From Pterobdella sp. o SKG-2022 (lineage: Eukaryota > Annelida > Clitellata > Hirudinida > Piscicolidae): a stretch of DNA of 64,000 nucleotides. The notes under the pieces were generated by a model, which worked only from the letters and a program-made list of their open reading frames with translations, ran no database searches and was not told where the DNA came from. Below are positions 48,365-64,000 of the stretch, one piece after another (position 1 is the first letter of the stretch; each line of letters begins with the position of its first letter). Made by a program: the position numbers and the translations under genes. Location of the stretch: contig OZ038323.1 of the NCBI GenBank assembly GCA_964035795.1, positions 7,975,227-8,039,226 on the forward strand, in the 5' to 3' direction.

Positions 48365-51038
48365 ATGCCAGCTTCAAAAAGCCTCTTATACTCAATCCTA
48401 CCATGTTACTTGAACACTTTGTCATTCGGATTTGTTATTGGATTCACATCTCCAATGCTCTCCAAAATGTCTGCAGTAGGGGAACCATATTATAAAAACG
48501 AAAAATCTTTTGCTTGGTTCACTTCTATCGCAACCATTGGTATTTTTAATTACCATCCTTCATACAATATTGTAGCTAATTTAAATACATAAACTATTAT
48601 TAGGTAAGTACTATTAAGTAAGATTAATTTCAAACTAACCAGGGGCAATGCTCGGAAGTTTTCTAGCAGGTAATCTTGTTGATAAACTTGGACGTAAAAG
48701 AAGCATTTTTCTCACAGCTTTCCCTTATCTTATTGGTTGGCTTTTCATCTCTTTAGGCAAGGAAACTGCTCATTTGGCATATGGCAGGTACATCTTTATA
48801 TTCTCTATTTAAAAAATTCTTAAAATTCATAATTTTGATGTTTGTGGTTAATACTTTAAAATTGCAATTTCAGACTTTTGACAGGAGTTGGAATAGGAAT
48901 GACTTGTGTTGTAAGTCCAATGTTCATCTCTGAGATATCAAATAAGGAGTTAAGAGGCTTACTCGGATCTTGTTTCCAATTATGTGTCACCATTGGCATA
49001 ATCCTTGCCTATGGCTTGGGCATGTTGTTTGAGTGGAGATCTTTTGCCTTTATGCTTGTTATTTTTCCAGTTCTCACTCTTGTTATATCTCTTTATATCC
49101 TTGAATCTCCCAGGTTTTATTTTATGTTTAATTCTAAGGATTTGTCTCAACCCACATTATTATACCACTCACACATACACTGACAGGTATCTACTAGAGA
49201 AAGGCTTGAGACAAGAAGCATATAGAAGTTTGTTGTTGTTAAGGGACACAAGCTCATCTGCAGAAGAGGAACTAACATCTATGGAACTGACCTCTAAATC
49301 CTCTTCTTCTGTTTGTTTTTATATTTACAATAATTTAAAAAAAAAAATTTTTATTCTTTATTTTTGCTTTTTTATAAGAATTATTTTATAATAAAAATCA
49401 AAATAAATCACTTGAAATAAAACCTAAATTTAAAAAAAAAAAGACAATTCATATATAAGCCACAGACACACCACTTATACCATCTATTCATAACCATATA
49501 TTAGGAAGCATCAATGAAGGATATGATGGAACCTAGCGCCATGCAGCCCTTGAAGGTGGCTCTAATGTGCATGTTGCTTCAGCAGTTTACAGGTGCTTAT
49601 TGCTTCATTGGATGGTTTATGGTATCAGTTGCTTTTTTTTGCACTATATAAGTTTTTATAGATTGCATGCAAAGCAATGGTGATACTTGAAGATGAGTTT
49701 CTGCCATTATTGTTTCAAGATAGTTTTTTACAGTTTAATGTTATATTGATCGTTAGCTTTATGATGAGGTTGAAGTTATTGAGAGTAATATTTATTTTAA
49801 ATTTTGATAAAATTGTCTTTCTAAGATTAGACCCAAAAAAGGTTGAATTAAAAAATACATATACCGCTCATCAAAAATAACCATATACGTTGAAACTGAA
49901 TGAAACTGTGAGTACCTCAAATGCAACAATTGTTACACACAGGCATTAACGTGGTGCTGTTCTACACTGCTCCCATCTTTGAGACAGCAGGTTTTGATAA
50001 GAGTCAAAGTGATATGGCAGCTTTATTGATTGCTTTCATTCAGTTCATCTTCACCATTGTGGCCACTGTTCTGATGGATAAAGCTGGAAGGAAGGTTATT
50101 GATATTGTTTTTGTGTATTTCCACTGTGGTCTATGGCAGTTGTTTTGGACTAATCTGCCAAGTGAAATTATAATAGCACAAATCTTAATGAAAAACTGTA
50201 TGAAACTTATCTGTGGTTTTAAATACTCAATTTCAATAAGTATATTTGTCAATGAAACAGTTTTTACTGCTGTTAGCGGGACTAGGCATGTCTGTATCTT
50301 GTGCCTTCATTGGTCAATTTCTTGGTGCTGATTCCACCAACTCAGATGTTTCTACAACTACCTCAGGTATGTGTCAGGCGAGGCCTAAGTTATATGAATG
50401 ATGAGAATAAACTAGTAAAAAAAATTTACGAACATTATTTTAGTGGTATTTAACCTAGTGAGTTTCAAGCTCAAATATAATATCAACATATTGTTGATAT
50501 ATCACCAAAACCATGAACAAAAGGGGCTGCGAGTTCATCAAGTCTGACAATAGTGGTAAGTTTGATCGCATACATTGCATTCTTCTCACTCGGATGGGGT
50601 CCAGTTCCTTTGGTGCTTGCCTCTGAAATCTTTCCTAGCAAGGTTTTAAAACTGCAGCAGCCATTATTTGATCTGTTTTCATGTTTTAATTCTTTTCAAA
50701 CTGTGCTAGCATGTAAAACAATAATGATGATAACGCATATCCGACCAAAATTAACATTGATAAAAAATATCAATATTCACCACAACCCTCATCACCAGGT
50801 GAAAGGAAAAGCTCTAGGGATAAGTGTATTTTTTTCATGGTTCACCGCCTTTGCTGTGACGTTATATTTCCCAGTGGTTAAAGACATGTTAGGAATGTCA
50901 GGTGTATTCTTTTTCTTTGCCCTATGCTGCTGTTTCTCCTCAGTTTATGTGTATTCGAAAGTTCCAGAGACGAAAGGAAAATCTCTTGATGAGATTTCAA
51001 CATTCTTCACTCCTACCAGGCTTGTCAGGGGTGTTTGA
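48365..51038 (+). CDS. SLC2A-family facilitative sugar transporter (GLUT6/8- or Tret1-like)
   Basis: Major-facilitator sugar carrier in the plasma or endomembrane. Exons: 48365-48539, 48643-48787, 48874-49113, 49187-49310, 49505-49592, 49943-50094, 50261-50366, 50554-50642 and 50799-51038. They give 452 residues with all phases joining, close to the usual length. Features in order: a first membrane segment LNTLSFGFVIGFTSP, the loop-2 motif DKLGRKRS, LLTGVGIGMTCVVSPMFISE, LESPRFYL..., the central QQFTGINVVLFYTAPIFE motif, DKAGRK in loop 8, LGWGPVPLVLASEIFPS and the C-terminal PETKGKSLDE. The short extracellular loops and the SEIFP/PETKGK wording suggest the GLUT6/8 and trehalose-transporter branch, but substrate cannot be read from sequence. 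The ATG at 48365 begins a short cytoplasmic tail before TM1. Confidence 0.95.
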
Positions 51039-53131
51039 AATTTTTTAAGTGAATCATTTATTGTCTTTATTCTCGAGTTGTCACATGAATTTGATGTAAA
51101 GTTAAAGATTGATATATCATTTTATGATATAATTTATTTAAAACAGTACAAAATTATGTATTTTCATTGGAGATTAACTTCAGTAAGTGGTATTCCTATT
51201 TAGGTTTTTATGTGTTGTAATTTTACTTCATGGTTGCTCATTTTGAATTCACAATAGTTTTTTTCAATAACTTTATTTTACTCATATGTATGTATTGGAA
51301 ATCTAATTTCTATAGTTGCCCATTAACAAAGATATTGAAAATTTATAAGCCTTTTAAAATATCTCAATATATCATTCTCCAACATAAGAACCTGCACAAA
51401 CCTCTCTACATTATTTCATCTCAAACTGGTGTTAGTAATTAACTTTTGAATTGGTATTGAATGTTAACATTAGGAATTACATAATTTTTAGTAAATGCTT
51501 TTTTTTACAAACTGGTTTAAGTTTTATTTTCGCCATAACATTTTATCATTATTTTTATTGTCTCTTAAATATTCATTTATTTTGATCAAAATTTTTTTTC
51601 AACAGTGAGATTTTGGTATTTATCAGTCTCACAGTTACGAAAATTTTTTAGTTTGGCTCGTTACGTGTTGAATAAAATCTAATTGTATTCATGAGTCGAC
51701 TGCATGCGTGGATTAAAGAATATCCACGAGGTAAACTTGTGATAAACAAGTAAAAAATATTTTATAAAGTCGGTTAGAATTGTGAAAAGCTTCGTGGTAT
51801 CTGAGTAAGCTGTAAAATTATTGTTTGTGTCGAATAAACTATTTCAGGTTTGAACAAACATTAAAAAATGTTACTGGCTGTAAATAAAATTTAAACCTTA
51901 AAAAAGTTTATTAACCTGCTACTATGAATCTAGATTTATATAATTAGCTATATGGACTTAAAAGTTAGATCTATATGGCTTACTGAAACCGCTAAATTTC
52001 ACTTCATAAATTATATGAAGTTTGTTTATTTTTTTGTACAGTCAAATACCTATTAATAACCCAAAAAATATTTATGATAATATATTCTGTACATTTTCGA
52101 TTAATCATAAATGTATTTACATTAGTTTGAAGTGTAAAATTTTTCATCCTTAAATTGCTATTAGAAGTAAATGCACTTATTATATTGAATTACACATATG
52201 TATATATAAACGCTTCAAAACTCTTGACTCTTAAACGTAACGATGCACCGCTACGATCATTTATTCTAGGACTTTAAATTCTTTTTCAACAAGCATTTAG
52301 TTAGTTTTCTTGTAAAATAAAGTTTAATTATTATACGTATATCAAATATTCTCTATAAGCATAGGAATTCAGTAGTTGAGGTTCGTACCTTAAATGTCAA
52401 ACCTACAGTTGTTGAAAATATTGTTGTAAACTTTAAAGAGATATTTTTTGTGTAATTTTTTTTTGAAATTGTACATTATTAAAATTTGCTTTCTTTTGGG
52501 AATAGATTTTTTTGCCTTGAAAACTTGGTTTTTTCTATAAAAGAGTAACATTTGTTTAATTGATAGAAAATACTTATAATTATACACAAAAAATTATTCA
52601 ATTCAATAATATATTTAATATTTATTCAAATGTATTCTATTTGTAGTTAATTTGATATTTTAGTTGTTTTGTATTTGCAGCATAGAAATGAAAACATTCT
52701 TTGTTTTGGATCAAAACTATCTTGCTTAATACTTTATTTTTACCATAATATATGTTTTCAGAGAACCTTCGGTTTTAATATTCTTCTACAAATATTTGAA
52801 ACCTATTCATCTGCAGACCACAATCTTTTTGTTTTCCTCCAAGTAATTTTTGATGATTTTTTGTGATTATTTATATTCTAATTTTATAAATATTAAGTTA
52901 TAAATCATAGTTAGGTAGGCTAATTAAGCCAATCTATCCTGGGTTTTCTATCATATGATACTTTTTAAAATAAACATTTTTTACTAATCAAACACACAAA
53001 AAATAAACAATACAAACTCACAGCCAAATAATCATTATAATAAACAATAAAAAAAGCTTTACAAGCGCTATAACAATAGCATTAAATATAACAATAACCT
53101 TCCAGCCTGTGCAGCAGTATAATACAGCAGC
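51039..53131. other. Intergenic region, transporter to PFKFB
   Basis: AT-rich DNA with no supported coding exon. The left part should be the transporter 3' UTR and the right part the PFKFB promoter and leader. Confidence 0.4.
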
Positions 53132-56750
<3,619 letters not shown>

Positions 56751-56764
56751 TCTAGGCTAACTCA

Positions 56765-56911
56765 AATAGTGAGGTAAACAAACAAAAATTCATCAGTCAC
56801 AAAGCTGTTCGTAAGTCTTGCTTACATTATCAAGTGAATTATATAAGCTTCACTTACGAACAGCTTTGTAACTGATTAATAAATACTTTGCGTTTGTTTA
56901 CCTCATTATTT
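56765..56911. repeat. Foldback (palindromic) element downstream of PFKFB
   Basis: Two inverted arms. Left: AATAGTGAGGTAAACAAAC (56765-56783), then ATCAGTCACAAAGCTGTTCG ending in TAAG. Right: CTTACGAACAGCTTTGTAAC then TGATTAAT, ending GTTTGTTTACCTCATTATT. The arms match with a few differences over about 55 bases each, around a centre of about 35 bases. It could be a non-autonomous foldback transposon or MITE, and it begins 15 bases after the stop codon, so it may be part of the 3' UTR. Confidence 0.8.
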
Positions 56912-58907
56912 CATAGTGATGATGTAGTAGTGATAGTTGTGGTAGCAACAGCAGTAGTAGCAACAGTAGTATTAGCCAAAGCTATTGAGGATAAGCCTTA
57001 TGAGCGCTCGAATTGTTATCAGAGATATATTTATTGAAGAAGGTGTCAAGTGTCTTTCTCTTGAAAGTTGATTCGCTGATAATGATTTTAACTAAAATGA
57101 TGGTTGAATGGTATCAATGGTTAACAGGCTAGCGCAAAACTGAGCAGAAGTGAGAGGAGGGAGAGGAGAAGGCTGGTGTCAGAGTGTGGTCAGCCAGACT
57201 GTTGCGGTCGAGTGAGGCTTAATAGTTTTAGTTGAAAAACTTCGTTTTGTCAGGGTGTCAGTTTTTAATGAAATTCGTACATTGCGGTTTCAGATTTGAA
57301 ATCAAAACCGCCCAAGTATGCATGAGAATTAGTTCTTGTTTGGAAAGTGTTTTAGTTTTATTCATTCACTGACTTCTGCGTTTTTTTAAAAATTAACTTT
57401 TAAATGCGTTAAACTTTTCAATCATTTTTTTGTTCCCATTTGTGTAAAGATTTTGCTTTTAGGATCAAATATACCATATAGTGTCAAAATTTTAGGAAGG
57501 AAAGCTTTTCGTTGAAGATAAATTATCAAGGCATTATTTTTCAATTGAAAATTATATATAATTTTTTCTTCCATTTTTCGAACTGTACAAAAAATTGAAT
57601 CTCAATTTCCTTTTTTAATTTTGAAAACTGCATATCATGAGACAACCAAAAATAAGTTTGAGCATTCAGTATGTTTTTCCCAGTGTATTTTCGAGATTTT
57701 TCCTTTTAATAATCATTTTACTTAGCATTTTACAGTCGTCAATTTTTTTTGTTTTTCAATAAATTTTAAACTTATTTTTTCATTATTTAAAAAATTTTTA
57801 ATAAAAATCAATTTTATTTAATCAATCAAATTCTTTATACATCTCTTTTCGACTACTTGAAGTAGAAGCTATTTGATAATTTTTTTAAAAAGTTGGCCTT
57901 GGTCAAACAGTGTGCTAACTACATATTTTTCATCTGTGGCATCCAACCTTCGCGTCTTCATATCATCTCATTTTGCTTGTAAAAAACGTCAATGTTAAGC
58001 TTAGGAAAATAACATTTTATCCTTCCAAAGCTTCGTGTTCAGCAAATCGTCGTTCCACTCAAGGTTAATGTGAACACGGTTACAGCTCATGTTTCAGAAG
58101 TATGAAACAACCTGTTTGAGCCAGCTTGCTGTTGCCAGATAGCGAAGAGCAGTGCAGTAAACTAATTACATTTTATCCTCAAATTTCATACAATATTTCA
58201 AACATTTTTCCACAACTCATCGTCATCATTCAAGCTTTTTATAATTCTATACTAATCTGCCATCAAGCACCGAGGCTTGAACGTCAAGACTTGAACATGT
58301 TCACATTTTAAGAAATACTATGACATGGCGCACCAAATCTATCTTTTGTGGACTGTTTTCGTTAACTTTTATTAATGGCTTATTATAAACAGGTATGATG
58401 TACGCAACCATCAGTTTTGACGCAGTGAACAGTATGTTGCATAATATTATATTTCCCGAATCCTATCAAAACATTAAAAATCCCTACTATCAAATTATCA
58501 TATTTCCCGTATGTTATCAAAATATCATATTTCCCGTATGCTATCAAAATATTCTATAACCCAATGACTATCAAAATATTTTATAACCCGTATGCTATTA
58601 AATCAAAAATTTTTGCCAAGAATTTATTGTAAGAAACTATATCCTATAAAAACAGATTTTAATACTAACTAACTACGAATCAATTCAGCATCTAAAAAAT
58701 AGGTAAGAGAAGCGAACTCGACCATTCCTTGCATCGGTATGAAAAAGAAATCATATACAAAACGTTCAATATAAATTATTATCCAAAATTGATTTATACA
58801 GCAAAAAAGCATAATTTTTAAGTATTTATAACAATATAAAACAATACTAGTAATGATTCAAAAAATCAAATTAATTTTTTAATAAACAAAATTAATTCAA
58901 CATTATT
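56912..58907. other. Convergent intergenic region PFKFB/ABCC
   Basis: Two genes converge here and no further coding exon is recognised. The patch at 57100-57240 is G-rich without a supported frame. A degenerate tandem repeat lies at 58448-58605. Confidence 0.4.
58448..58605. repeat. Degenerate tandem repeat with CTATCAAAATAT units
   Basis: Repeated blocks of the type TATCAAAATATCATATTTCC followed by CGTATGC, spaced about 27-36 bases and diverged from one another. About five units are visible. Confidence 0.7.
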
Positions 58908-63755
<4,848 letters not shown>

Positions 63756-64000
63756 CTGTTATGGGTGTGTTTTAATCAATTAATGGCATCAATAAAATTT
63801 TTGTTTGTGTTATAAATAGATTATTTTTTTTAATTTAGGGATTTTGGGAGTCAATATAAGTTCTTTATATTATATCATTAAAACTTGAAGAAAGTATTAA
63901 TTTTCATTCTCACCCTCATCATCGTTTATCGTCTTTCAAGACAAATAATAAACCAAACGCACACACTCTACTAGTATGCAGCTATTCAACCCCACATAAA
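63756..64000. other. ABCC intron at window end
   Basis: AT-rich sequence upstream of exon 63755; the preceding NBD1 exon is not visible before the window ends. Confidence 0.5.

Overview
This is nuclear DNA from an animal, most likely an invertebrate. It is very AT-rich, its protein-coding genes are split by GT-AG introns of roughly 45 to 1700 bases, and it is full of simple-sequence repeats and non-LTR retroelement remains. The genes are all metazoan families: a PKA catalytic subunit, a GATA4/5/6-type factor, mitochondrial malate dehydrogenase, a NIPSNAP protein, an F-BAR/SH2 tyrosine kinase of the FES/FER type, an SLC2A sugar transporter, PFKFB and an ABCC/MRP transporter. Short copies of a CATCATCATC...CCATGCTAGC...TTGGAC repeat look, from memory, like an element common in cephalopod and other lophotrochozoan DNA. 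That hints at a lophotrochozoan but does not prove it.

Layout. 1-1308: 3'-incomplete PKA catalytic gene (minus). 3308-6101: a nearly full-length but broken RTE-like LINE, followed by a 200-base assembly gap and a long (AT)n tract. 6.7-13.3 kb: gene-poor, with one possible isolated 5' exon and large tandem repeats. 13.4-16.8 kb: GATA factor (minus). 16.8-27.7 kb: an 11-kb AT-rich stretch where I see no gene. 27.7-28.8 kb: 5'-truncated CR1/L2-like LINE. 29.8-32.7 kb: MDH (minus), divergent from NIPSNAP (plus, 33.7-37.9 kb). 39.8-47.8 kb: FES/FER kinase (minus, 23 exons), divergent from SLC2A (plus, 48.4-51.0 kb). 53.1-56.75 kb: PFKFB (plus, 11 exons). 58.9-64 kb: the C-terminal half of an ABCC transporter (minus).

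I built the exon models by hand, requiring consensus splice sites, continuous phase across every junction and agreement with the protein family. The FES, SLC2A and PFKFB models are complete from ATG to stop. MDH and NIPSNAP lack only their first exon, and the GATA model has one uncertain junction. Several neighbours serve energy metabolism: sugar uptake and fructose-2,6-bisphosphate control lie side by side, and two mitochondrial matrix proteins share a divergent intergenic region. I see no operon-like processing signals, so this may be chance.

The most interesting signals are these. (1) Many introns, especially in the kinase gene, start with (GT)n and/or end in (CA)n directly at the splice site, so that in two introns the ends are complementary and could pair. 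(2) The PFKFB bisphosphatase domain has serine where the second catalytic histidine is expected. (3) The N-terminal GATA finger is stretched by a loop of about 134 residues. (4) An inverted pair of SINE-like fragments flanks a single ABCC exon. (5) A foldback element lies just after the PFKFB stop codon.
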